Positions 19,444-28,981 of a stretch of DNA of 64,000 nt are shown here, one piece after another. The notes under the pieces are model-generated. The model saw only the letters and a list, made by a program, of their open reading frames with translations. It made no database searches and had not been told where the DNA came from. Within the stretch, counting starts at the first letter, position 1, and each line of letters begins with the position of its first letter. Source of the stretch: Pseudomonas fluorescens (GTDB lineage Bacteria; Pseudomonadota; Gammaproteobacteria; Pseudomonadales; Pseudomonadaceae); contig NZ_MSDF01000016.1 of the NCBI RefSeq assembly GCF_002022275.1, forward strand, positions 250,301 through 314,300, read 5' to 3'. Both the position numbers and the translations under genes were made by a program.

Positions 19444-19461
19444 GCCTTGCAGTCACTGAAG

Positions 19462-19499
19462 AAGCCCCGAAACGTTTCGGCGTTTTCGGGGCTTTTTTG
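19462..19499 (+). terminator. Rho-independent terminator of fbp
   Basis: The stem AAGCCCCGAAA/TTTTCGGGGCTT is followed by TTTTTT. Confidence 0.92.
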
Positions 19500-19587
19500 T
19501 TTTCGCTCGTCGGGAACCAGACACCCCTTTTCCCTTCTAAGCTTCTGGCAGATACCCCAACTGCTTCGTCTCTCCAGGAGTTTTTCC

Positions 19588-19842
19588 ATGTCGTTACGCC
19601 GTCTCGCCCTGCTGGCTTTTTGCGTGCTGTTGGCCGCTTGCAGCAAGGTCAATCAAGAAAATTACGCGAAGCTGTCGGCTGGCATGGCCAAGGCTGAGGT
19701 GGAGTCGTTGCTGGGTAAGCCGACCGATTGTTCCGGCGCGCTGGGTATGTCCAGTTGCACGTGGGGCGATAAAAACAGCTTTATCAGCGTGCAATACGCC
19801 GGTGACAAAGTTCTGATGTTTTCCGGGCAAGGCCTGAAGTAA
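19588..19842 (+). CDS. Small SmpA/OmlA-like lipoprotein
   Basis: The product is 84 residues with a lipoprotein signal peptide ending in the lipobox LLAAC (Cys near residue 19). The mature part YAKLSAGMAKAEVESLLGKPTDCSG...CTWG resembles the BamE/SmpA (BLIP-like) fold: a turn-helix start followed by a beta hairpin. It is too divergent to call BamE itself. CCAGGAG lies upstream of the ATG. It is 30 bases from the lipocalin gene and probably cotranscribed with it. Confidence 0.85.
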   Translation: MSLRRLALLAFCVLLAACSKVNQENYAKLSAGMAKAEVESLLGKPTDCSGALGMSSCTWGDKNSFISVQYAGDKVLMFSGQGLK

Positions 19843-19872
19843 ACCGGGGCGCGAGCCTGCGGGAGAAGAAGA

Positions 19873-20442
19873 ATGATGCGTTTTGTTTTGTTTCTTTGTG
19901 CCAGCCTGTTTTTGGCAGGCTGCGCCAGCCATTCTGGCGATGATCTGCAACCCAAGACCGCGAGCAACGTCAACCTCAAGCGTTACCAGGGCACCTGGTA
20001 TGAGTTGGCTCGATTGCCGATGTACTTCCAGCGTAACTGCGCGCAGTCCGAAGCCCGTTACACACTGCTGCCCGACGGCGATATGTCAGTGTTCAACCGT
20101 TGCCTGACGACCGAGTGGAAGTGGGAAGAAGCCAAGGGCACGGCCACGCCGCAAGTGCCGGGCAAGACCGACAAGCTCTGGGTGGAATTCAATAACTGGT
20201 TCACGGCGCTGCTGCCGGGCGTCGCCAAGGGCGATTACTGGGTGCTGTACTTCAGCGACGACTACAAGACGGCGCTCGTGGGCAGCCCGAGCCGGCGCTA
20301 TATGTGGATCCTGTCGCGCACCCCAACGGTGAATGCCGACACCCGCGAAGACCTGCTGAGCAGGGCGCGGCAGCAGGGGTATGACACCACGCGGCTGATT
20401 TGGCGTACGTCGGACAAACAGATGGCGAAGACCTCGCAATAA
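19873..20442 (+). CDS. blc: Outer-membrane lipocalin (Blc family)
   Basis: This 189-residue lipoprotein has the lipobox FLAGC near residue 17. It shows the lipocalin signature YQGTWYELARLPMYFQRNC and the conserved segments YWVLYFSDDYKTALVG and RRYMWILSRTP. Blc proteins bind lysophospholipids at the outer membrane. Two adjacent ATGs (19873 and 19876) are possible. A REPIN follows the stop. Confidence 0.92.
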   Translation: MMRFVLFLCASLFLAGCASHSGDDLQPKTASNVNLKRYQGTWYELARLPMYFQRNCAQSEARYTLLPDGDMSVFNRCLTTEWKWEEAKGTATPQVPGKTDKLWVEFNNWFTALLPGVAKGDYWVLYFSDDYKTALVGSPSRRYMWILSRTPTVNADTREDLLSRARQQGYDTTRLIWRTSDKQMAKTSQ

Positions 20443-20465
20443 CCAGAGGGCAACATCAATCCAAT

Positions 20466-20550
20466 GTGGGAGCTGGCTTGCCTGCGATGCAGCCACCTCG
20501 GTGTATCAGTTACACCTTGGTGAGGCTATCGCAGGCAAGCCAGCTCCCAC
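20466..20550. repeat. REPIN
   Basis: GTGGGAGCTGGCTTGCCTGC at the left and its reverse complement GCAGGCAAGCCAGCTCCCAC at the right. It lies between the convergent lipocalin and hutF genes. Confidence 0.92.
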
Positions 20551-20554
20551 AGTT

Positions 20555-21919
20555 TTAACCGAGCAAGTCTTTCAAGACTTGTGTAAACGCCCGGCTGCTT
20601 TCTTCCTCGCCGGCATGGCGCCCGTCCCGCACTACCCACTTGCCGTTCACCAGCACGTCACGCACCTGACGATCACCACCGGCAAACAACCAACGATTCA
20701 GAATCCCGTCTTCGCTGGCCGTCGCCAGGTACGGATCATTACCGTCCAGCACTATCCAATCCGCGCGTTTACCCACTTCCAGCCGGCCGATCGGCTGCCC
20801 CAATGCCTGGGCGCCGCCCTCCAGCGCGGCATCAAACAATGTGCGCCCAACCATTGGCTGATCACCGCGATACAGCCGGTTACGCCGCTGATCACGCAAG
20901 CGCTGGCCGTATTCCAGCCAACGCAATTCTTCCACCACGCTCAGTGACACATGGCTGTCGGAGCCGATCCCCATGCGCCCGCCTTGGGCGAGAAAGTCTA
21001 CCGCCGGAAAAATTCCGTCGCCCAGGTTGGCCTCAGTGGTCAGACACAAACCGGCAATCGCACGGCTCTTGGCCATGCGCGCCACCTCTTCAGCATTGGC
21101 ATGCGTCGCGTGCACCAGGCACCAGCGCTCATCCACTTCAACGTTGTCATACAGCCATTGCAGCGGACGTTTGCCGCTCCAAGCCAAACAATCATCGACT
21201 TCCTTTTGCTGCTCGGCGATGTGGATATGCACCGGGCACGCCTTGTCGCTGGCTGCCAATACTTCATGGATTTGTTGCGGCGTCACCGCACGCAGCGAGT
21301 GGAAGCACAGCCCCAGTTGCTGCGCCGGTTGCGCAGCGAGGATGGGTTTGAGCTGCGCTTGCAGGTCCAGGTAGTTTTCAGTGCTGTTGATAAACCGCCG
21401 CTGGCCCTCATTCGGTGCCTGGCCGCCAAACCCGGAGTGGGTGTAGAGCACCGGCACTAGCGTCAGGCCAATTCCGCTGCTGGCCGCTGCCAGGCTGATT
21501 TGCCGCGACAACTCTGTGCGATCGGCATACGGCTGGCCGCTGACGTCGTGGTGGACGTAATGAAATTCGGCGACCGAGGTGTAACCGGCTTTAAGCATTT
21601 CGATATACAGCTGCCGCGCGATGACCTGCAATTGCTCCGGGCTGATCTTGCCGACCATGCGGTACATCAGGTCGCGCCAGGTCCAGAAACTGTCATTCGG
21701 GTTGCCGGCAACTTCGGCCAAGCCCGCCATGGCGCGCTGGAATGCATGGGAGTGCAAATTCGGCATGCCCGCCAACAGCGGGCCTCTCAGCCGTTCGGCG
21801 CCGTCTGCGCTGGCATTGGCCTCAACCTTTGTCAGCAGCCCATCGGCGCTGACTTCAAGACGTACATCATTGGCCCATCCATTAGGCAGCAGTGCGCGTT
21901 CGGCAAAGAAAGCGGACAT
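20555..21919 (-). CDS. hutF: Formimidoylglutamate deiminase HutF
   Basis: This 454-residue amidohydrolase converts N-formimino-L-glutamate to N-formylglutamate and ammonia, the fourth step of the five-step histidine pathway. The metal-binding motif GMPNLHSHAFQRAM lies near residue 55. FHYVHHD, the HIAEQ segment and GSDSHV supply the other metal and catalytic residues. The ATG at 21917-21919 is chosen over an upstream TTG. It is divergent from hutC, and a HutC-like palindrome lies in the shared intergenic region. Its product feeds HutG at the other end of the locus. Confidence 0.95.
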   Translation of the reverse strand: MSAFFAERALLPNGWANDVRLEVSADGLLTKVEANASADGAERLRGPLLAGMPNLHSHAFQRAMAGLAEVAGNPNDSFWTWRDLMYRMVGKISPEQLQVIARQLYIEMLKAGYTSVAEFHYVHHDVSGQPYADRTELSRQISLAAASSGIGLTLVPVLYTHSGFGGQAPNEGQRRFINSTENYLDLQAQLKPILAAQPAQQLGLCFHSLRAVTPQQIHEVLAASDKACPVHIHIAEQQKEVDDCLAWSGKRPLQWLYDNVEVDERWCLVHATHANAEEVARMAKSRAIAGLCLTTEANLGDGIFPAVDFLAQGGRMGIGSDSHVSLSVVEELRWLEYGQRLRDQRRNRLYRGDQPMVGRTLFDAALEGGAQALGQPIGRLEVGKRADWIVLDGNDPYLATASEDGILNRWLFAGGDRQVRDVLVNGKWVVRDGRHAGEEESSRAFTQVLKDLLG

Positions 21920-21948
21920 GATCAAGGCACCCCGGTCGTGTGTTTATT

Positions 21949-21964
21949 TGTATATACATATACA
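21949..21964. promoter_or_regulatory. Putative HutC operator between hutF and hutC
   Basis: TGTATATACATATACA is a near-perfect palindrome with TGTAT/ATACA ends. It resembles the perfect palindrome at the hutU promoter and could allow HutC to control hutF and itself. Confidence 0.6.
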
Positions 21965-22027
21965 GACGTTTGCCTGCTCGGTAAACTCCGGCAATCTATG
22001 CATCTTTTCCCCCTGCAAGGATTCCCT

Positions 22028-22777
22028 GTGCCGACTCCGCCTGCCAAGTCTTCGCTGGCTGCCCACATGGACGAAAGTCCGGCGCCCTTGTATGCCCGCG
22101 TCAAACAGATGATCAGCCAGCAGATCCTCAACGGCAACTGGCCGCCGCATTACCGCGTACCGTCCGAAAGCGAGCTGGTCAGCCAACTGGGCTTCAGCCG
22201 CATGACTATCAACCGCGCCTTGCGTGAGCTCACCGCTGAAGGGTTGCTGGTGCGCATGCAAGGCGTCGGCACGTTCGTCGCCGAGCCCAAGAGCCAGTCG
22301 GCGTTGTTTGAAGTGCACAACATTGCCGACGAGATCGCTTCGCGCGGTCACCGCCATACCTGCCAGGTTATTCACCTGGGTGAAGAGGCTGCCGGCTCCG
22401 AGCGCGCCGTCGCCCTGGAAATGCGCGAAGGCGGGCGGGTGTTCCACTCGTTGATCGTGCATTTCGAGAACGACATTCCCGTGCAAATCGAAGACCGTTT
22501 CGTCAACGCCCTGGTCGCGCCGGAATACCTGCAGCAGGATTTCACCCAGCAAACCCCCTACGCGTATTTGAACCAGGTCGCGCCATTGACTGAAGGCGAG
22601 CACGTGGTTGAAGCGATCCTCGCCGACGCTGCCGAGTGCAAGCTGTTGCAGATCGAACCGAGCGAGCCGTGCCTGTTGATTCGGCGGCGCACCTGGTCCG
22701 GCCGCCAGCCGGTGACCGCCGCGCGTTTGATCCACCCCGGTTCCCGTCATAGCCTGGAAGGACGTTTCAGTAAATGA
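22028..22777 (+). CDS. hutC: Histidine utilisation repressor HutC
   Basis: This is a 249-residue GntR-family repressor. The winged helix-turn-helix (YRVPSESELVSQLGFSRMTINRALRELTAEGLL) spans about residues 40-75. It is followed by a UTRA effector domain, which in this family senses urocanate. The GTG at 22028 is chosen because AAGGA lies eight bases upstream and because MPTPPAKSS is a typical start; the internal ATG (MDESPAPLYAR) gives a protein 16 residues shorter. Its stop overlaps hutD by 4 bases. Confidence 0.92.
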   Translation: MPTPPAKSSLAAHMDESPAPLYARVKQMISQQILNGNWPPHYRVPSESELVSQLGFSRMTINRALRELTAEGLLVRMQGVGTFVAEPKSQSALFEVHNIADEIASRGHRHTCQVIHLGEEAAGSERAVALEMREGGRVFHSLIVHFENDIPVQIEDRFVNALVAPEYLQQDFTQQTPYAYLNQVAPLTEGEHVVEAILADAAECKLLQIEPSEPCLLIRRRTWSGRQPVTAARLIHPGSRHSLEGRFSK

Positions 22778-23334
22778 GTGCAGTGAAAGTCTGGCGCGCC
22801 GCCGATTACGTGCGCATGCCGTGGAAAAACGGCGGCGGCAGCACCGAAGAAATCACCCGTGACGCAGGCGAAGGCCTCGACGGTTTTGGCTGGCGCCTGT
22901 CGATTGCCGATATCGCCGAGTCGGGCGGGTTCTCTACTTTCGCGGGCTACCAGCGCGTGATCACGGTGATCAAGGGCGCGGGCATGGTGCTGACCGTGGA
23001 CGGCGAGGAGCAGCGTGGGTTGTTACCGCTGCAGGCGTTTGCGTTCAAGGGTGAAAGCGAAGTGTCTTGCCGCCTGATCACCGGGCCGATTCGCGATTTC
23101 AACTTGATCTATTCGCCTGAGCGTTACCACGCGCGGTTTCAGTGGATTGATGGCGTGCAGCGGTTTTTCAGCACGGCGCACACGGTGCTGGTGTTCAGCG
23201 TGGCGGATGAAGTGAAGGTGCTGGGCGAGAAGCTTGGCCATCATGACTGCCTGCAAGTGGACGGTAACACTCAGCTGCTGGACATCTGCGTCAGCGGCCG
23301 CAGCTGCATCATCGAACTGACCGCACGCGGTTAA
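22774..23334 (+). CDS. hutD: HutD family protein
   Basis: This 186-residue bicupin-fold protein has the conserved WKNGGGSTEEI, FGWRLSIADI, and FSTFAGYQRVITVIKGAGM motifs. In P. fluorescens SBW25, HutD has been described as limiting hut expression, perhaps by binding urocanate or formylglutamate; no enzymatic activity is established. It is translationally coupled to hutC and followed by a REPIN before the hutU promoter. Confidence 0.93.
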   Translation: MSAVKVWRAADYVRMPWKNGGGSTEEITRDAGEGLDGFGWRLSIADIAESGGFSTFAGYQRVITVIKGAGMVLTVDGEEQRGLLPLQAFAFKGESEVSCRLITGPIRDFNLIYSPERYHARFQWIDGVQRFFSTAHTVLVFSVADEVKVLGEKLGHHDCLQVDGNTQLLDICVSGRSCIIELTARG

Positions 23335-23339
23335 AAACT

Positions 23340-23426
23340 GTGGGAGCTGGCTTGCCTGCGATTGCAGTGTATCAGTACCAGATTGGCTGACTGACACACT
23401 GCAATCGCAGGCAAGCCAGCTCCCAC
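23340..23426. repeat. REPIN
   Basis: Inverted arms GTGGGAGCTGGCTTGCCTGC and GCAGGCAAGCCAGCTCCCAC. It lies between hutD and the hutU control region. Confidence 0.92.
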
Positions 23427-23465
23427 ATTTGTTTTGTAGTGATCATAAAATCTGTTTCCAGCCCC

Positions 23466-23480
23466 GCACCAAATTGTTAC
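23466..23480 (+). promoter_or_regulatory. Candidate NtrC/CbrB enhancer site for hutU
   Basis: GCACC-N5-GTTAC fits an NtrC site with one perfect half. The overlapping TGTTAC (23475-23480) is a CbrB half-site; no matching second half was found at the expected spacing. It lies about 187 bases upstream of the predicted start. Between here and the promoter no gene was found. Confidence 0.35.
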
Positions 23481-23633
23481 CGAACGCCCCAGCGTGGCGC
23501 AAAACCATGCTGTCGAGACAACCCTCCCTCGCTGTAATCCTCCTGCGAAAGAAATTTCATCCAGCCTCCAAGCCTTAATTTCCAAGGCCTGCGTACGCAT
23601 TCCAAAAAAATCGCAACAGCTCCCGCAAAAAGT

Positions 23634-23649
23634 TGGCAGCTTGATTGCA
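23634..23649 (+). promoter_or_regulatory. Sigma54 promoter of hutU
   Basis: TGGCAGCTTGATTGCA has GG at 23635-23636 and GC at 23647-23648 with exactly ten bases between. The start of transcription would be near 23660. Known RpoN dependence of hutU in SBW25 fits. Confidence 0.85.
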
Positions 23650-23653
23650 TATG

Positions 23654-23667
23654 CTTGTATGTACAAG
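23654..23667. promoter_or_regulatory. HutC operator at hutU
   Basis: CTTGTATGTACAAG is a perfect palindrome centred on the predicted transcription start, where a bound repressor would block the sigma54 polymerase. The core TGTA-N2-TACA matches the site between hutF and hutC in style. Confidence 0.8.
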
Positions 23668-23738
23668 TAGAGATGTGTGTGTAAGAGTTCACTTCGCACC
23701 TATCAAGTATGCGCATCGATCGCCGAGGAGTCTCAGTT

Positions 23739-25409
23739 GTGACCAAGCCTACAAAATACCGTGACGTAGAAATCCGCGCCGCTCGCGGTAACAAGCTCAC
23801 CGCCAAAAGCTGGCTGACTGAAGCGCCGCTGCGCATGTTGATGAACAACCTCGACCCACAAGTGGCCGAGAACCCGAAAGAACTGGTGGTTTACGGCGGT
23901 ATCGGCCGTGCGGCGCGTAACTGGGAGTGCTACGACCAGATCGTCGAAAGCCTCACCAACCTGAACGACGACGAGACCCTGCTGGTGCAATCCGGCAAGC
24001 CGGTCGGCGTGTTCAAGACCCACAGCAACGCCCCGCGCGTGCTGATTGCCAACTCCAACCTGGTACCGCACTGGGCCAGCTGGGAACACTTCAACGAACT
24101 GGATGCCAAGGGCCTGGCCATGTACGGCCAGATGACTGCCGGCAGCTGGATCTACATCGGCAGCCAGGGCATCGTCCAGGGCACCTACGAAACCTTCGTC
24201 GAAGCCGGTCGCCAGCATTACGACAGCAACCTGACTGGCCGCTGGGTCCTCACCGCCGGCCTCGGTGGCATGGGCGGCGCGCAGCCGCTGGCGGCAACCC
24301 TGGCCGGCGCCTGCTCGCTGAACATTGAATGCCAGCAGGTCAGCATCGACTTCCGCCTGGCCAGCCGCTACGTCGACGAACAAGCCACTGACCTCGACGA
24401 CGCCCTGGCGCGCATCGCCAAATACACCAAGGAAGGCAAGGCCATCTCCATTGCCCTGCTGGGTAACGCGGCGGAAATCCTGCCGGAACTGGTCAAGCGC
24501 GGCGTGCGACCGGACATGGTCACCGACCAGACCAGCGCCCACGACCCGCTCAACGGTTACCTGCCGGCCGGTTGGACCTGGGACGAATACCGCGCCCGCG
24601 CCAAAACCGAACCGGCTGAAGTGATCAAGGCCGCCAAGCAATCGATGGCCGTGCACGTTCAGGCGATGCTGGATTTCCAGAAACAAGGCATCCCGACCTT
24701 CGACTACGGCAATAACATCCGCCAGATGGCGCAAGAAGTCGGTGTGGAAAACGCCTTCGACTTCCCGGGTTTCGTACCGGCCTACATCCGCCCGTTGTTC
24801 TGCCGTGGCATCGGCCCGTTCCGTTGGGCGGCACTGTCAGGCGACCCGCAAGACATCTACAAGACCGACGCCAAAGTCAAAGAACTGATCCCGGACGATG
24901 CGCACCTGCACAACTGGCTGGACATGGCGCGCGAGCGCATCAGCTTCCAGGGCCTGCCGGCGCGTATCTGCTGGGTCGGTCTGGGCCAGCGCGCCAAGCT
25001 GGGCCTGGCGTTCAACGAAATGGTGCGCAGCGGCGAGCTGTCGGCGCCGGTCGTGATCGGCCGTGACCACCTCGACTCCGGCTCGGTAGCCAGCCCGAAC
25101 CGCGAAACCGAAGCGATGCAGGACGGTTCCGACGCCGTGTCCGACTGGCCATTGCTCAACGCCTTGCTCAACACCGCAAGCGGCGCGACCTGGGTGTCGC
25201 TGCACCACGGCGGTGGCGTGGGCATGGGCTTCTCCCAGCACTCCGGCATGGTGATCGTCTGCGACGGTACTGATGAAGCCGCCGAGCGCATTGCTCGCGT
25301 ACTGCACAACGACCCGGCCACCGGGGTGATGCGTCACGCTGATGCCGGCTACCAGATCGCTATCGACTGCGCCAAAGAGCAGGGCCTCAACCTTCCGATG
25401 ATCAAATAA
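23739..25409 (+). CDS. hutU: Urocanate hydratase (urocanase)
   Basis: This 556-residue NAD-dependent enzyme converts urocanate to imidazolone-5-propionate. It shows the conserved [12 protein letters not shown], the NAD-binding [13 protein letters not shown] near residue 170, [10 protein letters not shown] with the active-site Cys near residue 410, and [10 protein letters not shown]. The GTG at 23739 follows GAGGAG and gives the family length; an upstream ATG would be too long. It is the first gene of the main hut operon. Confidence 0.97.
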   Translation: MTKPTKYRDVEIRAARGNKLTAKSWLTEAPLRMLMNNLDPQVAENPKELVVYGGIGRAARNWECYDQIVESLTNLNDDETLLVQSGKPVGVFKTHSNAPRVLIANSNLVPHWASWEHFNELDAKGLAMYGQMTAGSWIYIGSQGIVQGTYETFVEAGRQHYDSNLTGRWVLTAGLGGMGGAQPLAATLAGACSLNIECQQVSIDFRLASRYVDEQATDLDDALARIAKYTKEGKAISIALLGNAAEILPELVKRGVRPDMVTDQTSAHDPLNGYLPAGWTWDEYRARAKTEPAEVIKAAKQSMAVHVQAMLDFQKQGIPTFDYGNNIRQMAQEVGVENAFDFPGFVPAYIRPLFCRGIGPFRWAALSGDPQDIYKTDAKVKELIPDDAHLHNWLDMARERISFQGLPARICWVGLGQRAKLGLAFNEMVRSGELSAPVVIGRDHLDSGSVASPNRETEAMQDGSDAVSDWPLLNALLNTASGATWVSLHHGGGVGMGFSQHSGMVIVCDGTDEAAERIARVLHNDPATGVMRHADAGYQIAIDCAKEQGLNLPMIK

Positions 25410-25426
25410 AGGCTGGCCCTGTTCCT

Positions 25427-25531
25427 GTGGGAGCTGGCTTGCCTGCGATGGCATCACCTCGGTTTGACTGACAGACCGAGTCGCCTGTATCGCAGGCAAG
25501 CCAGCTCCCACAAAAGCCAGCTCCCACAAAA
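25427..25531. repeat. REPIN with a 16-base tandem duplication of its right arm
   Basis: The normal inverted pair ends at 25511. The unit GCCAGCTCCCACAAAA at 25500-25515 is then repeated exactly at 25516-25531. It lies between hutU and hutTu. Confidence 0.9.
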
Positions 25532-25538
25532 GAGCAAT

Positions 25539-25546
25539 GTGTACAC
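25539..25546. promoter_or_regulatory. Short palindrome, possible weak HutC site
   Basis: GTGTACAC lies 28 bases upstream of hutTu and shares the GTA/TAC core with the HutC operators. Confidence 0.25.
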
Positions 25547-25574
25547 GTAAACAATCCATCAGAGGTTGAACAAC

Positions 25575-27023
25575 ATGGCTGCAAATGACACCACCCCGTT
25601 GATCGAAAGGCGTTCGATCGACTACATCCCGGAAGCGGAAAGACACGGTCGTCTATTGAGCCAGTTCACCCTGTGGATGGGTGCCAACCTGCAAATCACC
25701 GCGATTGTCACCGGGGCCCTGGCCGTGGTGCTGGGCGGTGATGTGTTCTGGTCGTTGATCGGTCTGTTGATCGGCCAATTGATCGGCGGCGGCGTGATGG
25801 CGTTGCATGCGGCGCAAGGGCCCAAACTCGGCCTGCCGCAGATGATTTCCAGCCGGGTGCAGTTTGGGGTGTATGGCGCGGCGATTCCGATCGTGCTGGT
25901 GTGCCTGATGTATCTGGGCTTCACCGCCACCGGGACGGTGTTGTCCGGTCAGGCGCTGGGCCAGTTGTTCGGGGTCAGCGACAGCGTCGGTATTCTGATT
26001 TTTGCCAGTGTCATCGTGCTGGTCACGGTGCTCGGTTACCGGGTGATCCACTTCATCGGCCGTGTCGCCAGCGTCATCGGCGTGGTCGCCTTTGTCTACC
26101 TGTTCAGCCGTCTGATGAGCCAGACCGACGTGGGCGCACTGCTGCAAATCCGCCACTTCAGCTGGAGCAGTTTTCTGCTGGCGGTGTCGCTCGCGGCCTC
26201 CTGGCAAATCGCATTCGGCCCTTATGTGGCGGACTATTCGCGCTACCTGCCAAGCAACACGTCCTCGGTGAAAACCTTCCTCGCCGCCGGCGCAGGCTCA
26301 GTGATTGGCGCGCAGGTGGCGATGGTTCTCGGCGTGTTTGCCGCCGCCATGTCCAACGGGCAATTCGCCGGTCACGAAGTGGCCTACATCGTGGGCTTGA
26401 GCGGTACGGGGGCCACGGCTGCGCTGCTGTACTTCAGCATCGCGTTCGGCAAGGTCACCATCTCCACGCTCAACTCTTACGGCAGCTTCATGTGCATCGC
26501 GACCATCATCAGCGGCTTTCGTGGCCGGCTGGAGGTCACGCGCTTGCAGCGCCTGGTGTTCGTGCTGGTGATTGTCGGCACCGCGACCCTGATTGCGTTG
26601 CTTGGCCAGCATTCGTTCCTCGGTGCGTTCAAGTCTTTCATCCTGTTCCTGCTGGCGTTCTTCACGCCGTGGAGCGCGATCAACCTGGTGGATTACTACT
26701 GCATCACTCGCGAGCGCTATGACGTACCGGCGCTGGCCGATCCGAATGGTCGTTACGGTCGCTGGAACCTGCTGGGTATCAGCGTGTATGTGTTCGGCGT
26801 CCTGGTGCAGTTGCCGTTCATCTCCACCAAGTTCTACACCGGCCCTTTGGTGGCCGCGCTGGGTGATGTGGATATTTCCTGGATTATCGGTCTGGTGCTT
26901 CCCGCCGCCCTCTATTACCTCTGTGCGAAAAAATGGCACGGCACAGTGCCCGATCATCTGATCCTGCCGGTAGAGCAGGGCGCTACACCAACAACGACAA
27001 ACGGGCTGGCTGCACAAGCCTGA
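25575..27023 (+). CDS. hutTu: NCS1-family permease, probable urocanate transporter
   Basis: This 482-residue protein has about twelve hydrophobic segments and the pattern of cytosine/purine/uracil/allantoin permeases, for example GYRVIHFIGR, WQIAFGPYVADYSRYLP and FFTPWSAINLVDYY. Its position after hutU matches the carrier of SBW25 reported to import urocanate (HutTu). The ATG at 25575 is preferred over an upstream TTG. It is 69 bases from hutX. Substrate assignment rests on synteny. Confidence 0.88.
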   Translation: MAANDTTPLIERRSIDYIPEAERHGRLLSQFTLWMGANLQITAIVTGALAVVLGGDVFWSLIGLLIGQLIGGGVMALHAAQGPKLGLPQMISSRVQFGVYGAAIPIVLVCLMYLGFTATGTVLSGQALGQLFGVSDSVGILIFASVIVLVTVLGYRVIHFIGRVASVIGVVAFVYLFSRLMSQTDVGALLQIRHFSWSSFLLAVSLAASWQIAFGPYVADYSRYLPSNTSSVKTFLAAGAGSVIGAQVAMVLGVFAAAMSNGQFAGHEVAYIVGLSGTGATAALLYFSIAFGKVTISTLNSYGSFMCIATIISGFRGRLEVTRLQRLVFVLVIVGTATLIALLGQHSFLGAFKSFILFLLAFFTPWSAINLVDYYCITRERYDVPALADPNGRYGRWNLLGISVYVFGVLVQLPFISTKFYTGPLVAALGDVDISWIIGLVLPAALYYLCAKKWHGTVPDHLILPVEQGATPTTTNGLAAQA

Positions 27024-27092
27024 TGGGACGTGGACAGGGCAGGATGCCTACTGACTGCCGTAATCCATTTCAAGATTGGGAGCGTCACAACA

Positions 27093-28058
27093 ATGAAAAT
27101 GAATAAGACCCTGTTGGCCTCGTTGTTCTCAGCCAGTGTGCTGGCAAGCGCTGGCGCCCAGGCGGCCGGCTGGTGCGAATCCGGCAAGCCGGTGAAGTTT
27201 GCCGGGCTGAACTGGGAAAGCGGCATGTTGCTCACCGACATCCTGCAAACCGTGCTGGAAAAAGGCTACGACTGCAAAACCGACAGCTTGCCGGGCAACT
27301 CCATCACCATGGAAAATGCCCTGAGCAGCAACGACATCCAGGTGTTTGCCGAGGAGTGGGTGGGCCGCAGCGAAGTCTGGAACAAGGCCGAGAAGGCCGG
27401 CAAAGTCGTTGGCGTCGGCGCGCCAATCGTTGGTGCCATTGAAGGCTGGTACGTACCGCGTTACGTGATTGAAGGCGACGCCAAGCGCAAGCTGGAACCC
27501 AAGGCGCCGGACCTGAAAAACATCGCCGACCTGGCCAAGTACGCCTCGGTATTCAAGGACCAGGAAGAACCGTCCAAGGGCCGCTTCTACAACTGCCCGG
27601 CCGGCTGGACCTGTGAGCTGGACAACAGCGAAATGCTGAAAAGCTACGGCCTGGAAAACACCTACACCAACTTCCGCCCAGGCACCGGCCCGGCGCTGGA
27701 TGCGGCGGTACTGTCGAGCTACAAGCGTGGTGAGCCGATCCTGTTCTACTACTGGTCGCCAACCCCGCTGATGGGCCAGGTTGACCTGGTCAAGCTGGAA
27801 GAAAAACCCGGTGTGGATAAAAGTGTGAGCATCAAGGTGGGCCTGTCCAAAACCTTCCACGAGCAGGCGCCTGAGCTGGTGGCTGTGCTGGAGAAGGTCA
27901 ACCTGCCGATCGATTTGCTGAACCAGAACCTCGGTCGCATGGCCAAAGAGCGAATTGAGTCGCCAAAACTGGCGAAAATTTTCCTCAAGGAACATCCTGA
28001 GGTCTGGCACGCCTGGGTGAGCGACGACGCAGCCAAGAAAATCGACGCGGCCTTGTAG
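27093..28058 (+). CDS. hutX: Histidine ABC transporter, substrate-binding protein HutX
   Basis: This 321-residue periplasmic protein has a signal peptide (MKMNKTLLASLFSASVLASAGAQA). It belongs to the OpuAC/ProX glycine-betaine type fold, not the usual polar amino acid fold; FAGLNWESGMLLTDI and the binding-pocket segments AEEWVGRSEVWNKA and LFYYWSPTPLM are seen. The HutXWV system of rhizobia imports histidine, and the hut context supports the same here. hutW starts 71 bases downstream. Confidence 0.92.
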   Translation: MKMNKTLLASLFSASVLASAGAQAAGWCESGKPVKFAGLNWESGMLLTDILQTVLEKGYDCKTDSLPGNSITMENALSSNDIQVFAEEWVGRSEVWNKAEKAGKVVGVGAPIVGAIEGWYVPRYVIEGDAKRKLEPKAPDLKNIADLAKYASVFKDQEEPSKGRFYNCPAGWTCELDNSEMLKSYGLENTYTNFRPGTGPALDAAVLSSYKRGEPILFYYWSPTPLMGQVDLVKLEEKPGVDKSVSIKVGLSKTFHEQAPELVAVLEKVNLPIDLLNQNLGRMAKERIESPKLAKIFLKEHPEVWHAWVSDDAAKKIDAAL

Positions 28059-28129
28059 GTTGAGCGTTCCCGGTTGCCCCAACAGGCAGCCGGGCGCCCG
28101 GCCACAACCCACTGGATCGAGAGCACGAT

Positions 28130-28981
28130 ATGTTTCCTGAGAGTTTTACGTTTTCCATCGCCGACTGGGTCAACGGTTGGGTGGACTCACTGGTCACCAA
28201 CTACGGCGACGTGTTCCGGCACATTTCCGACACCCTGCTATGGGCCATCGTCAACCTGGAAGGGCTGCTGCGTGCGGCGCCCTGGTGGCTGATGCTGGCC
28301 ATCGTCGGCGGTATTGCCTGGCACGCCACCCGCAAGGTGGTGACCACGGCGGTCATCGTCGGTTTGCTGTTCCTGGTGGGCGCGGTTGGCCTGTGGGACA
28401 AACTGATGCAGACCTTGGCGCTGATGATGGTCGCCACAGTGATCTCGGTGCTGATCGGCATTCCACTGGGGATTCTGTCGGCACGCAGCAATCGCCTGCG
28501 ATCCGTGTTGATGCCGTTGCTCGACATCATGCAAACCATGCCGAGCTTCGTGTACCTGATTCCGGTGTTGATGTTGTTCGGCCTGGGCAAGGTCCCGGCG
28601 ATTTTCGCCACAGTGATCTACGCCGCGCCCCCGCTGATTCGCCTCACCGACCTGGGCATTCGCCAGGTCGACGGCGAAGTCATGGAAGCCATCAACGCTT
28701 TTGGCGCCAACCGCTGGCAGCAACTGTTCGGCGTGCAACTGCCGCTGGCCTTGCCGAGCATCATGGCCGGTATCAACCAGACCACCATGATGGCGCTGTC
28801 GATGGTGGTGATCGCCTCGATGATCGGCGCGCGAGGCTTGGGCGAAGACGTGCTCGTGGGCATCCAGACCCTCAACGTTGGCCGCGGCCTTGAAGCCGGG
28901 CTGGCGATCGTGATTCTTGCAGTGGTCATCGACCGCATTACCCAGGCCTATGGTCGTCCACGGCATGAGGCGAGCAAATGA
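28130..28981 (+). CDS. hutW: Histidine ABC transporter permease HutW
   Basis: This 283-residue inner-membrane protein has six to seven hydrophobic segments. The ProW-type loop that contacts the ATPase is [25 protein letters not shown], split here as [13 protein letters not shown] and [18 protein letters not shown]. Its stop overlaps the hutV start by 4 bases. Confidence 0.93.
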   Translation: MFPESFTFSIADWVNGWVDSLVTNYGDVFRHISDTLLWAIVNLEGLLRAAPWWLMLAIVGGIAWHATRKVVTTAVIVGLLFLVGAVGLWDKLMQTLALMMVATVISVLIGIPLGILSARSNRLRSVLMPLLDIMQTMPSFVYLIPVLMLFGLGKVPAIFATVIYAAPPLIRLTDLGIRQVDGEVMEAINAFGANRWQQLFGVQLPLALPSIMAGINQTTMMALSMVVIASMIGARGLGEDVLVGIQTLNVGRGLEAGLAIVILAVVIDRITQAYGRPRHEASK

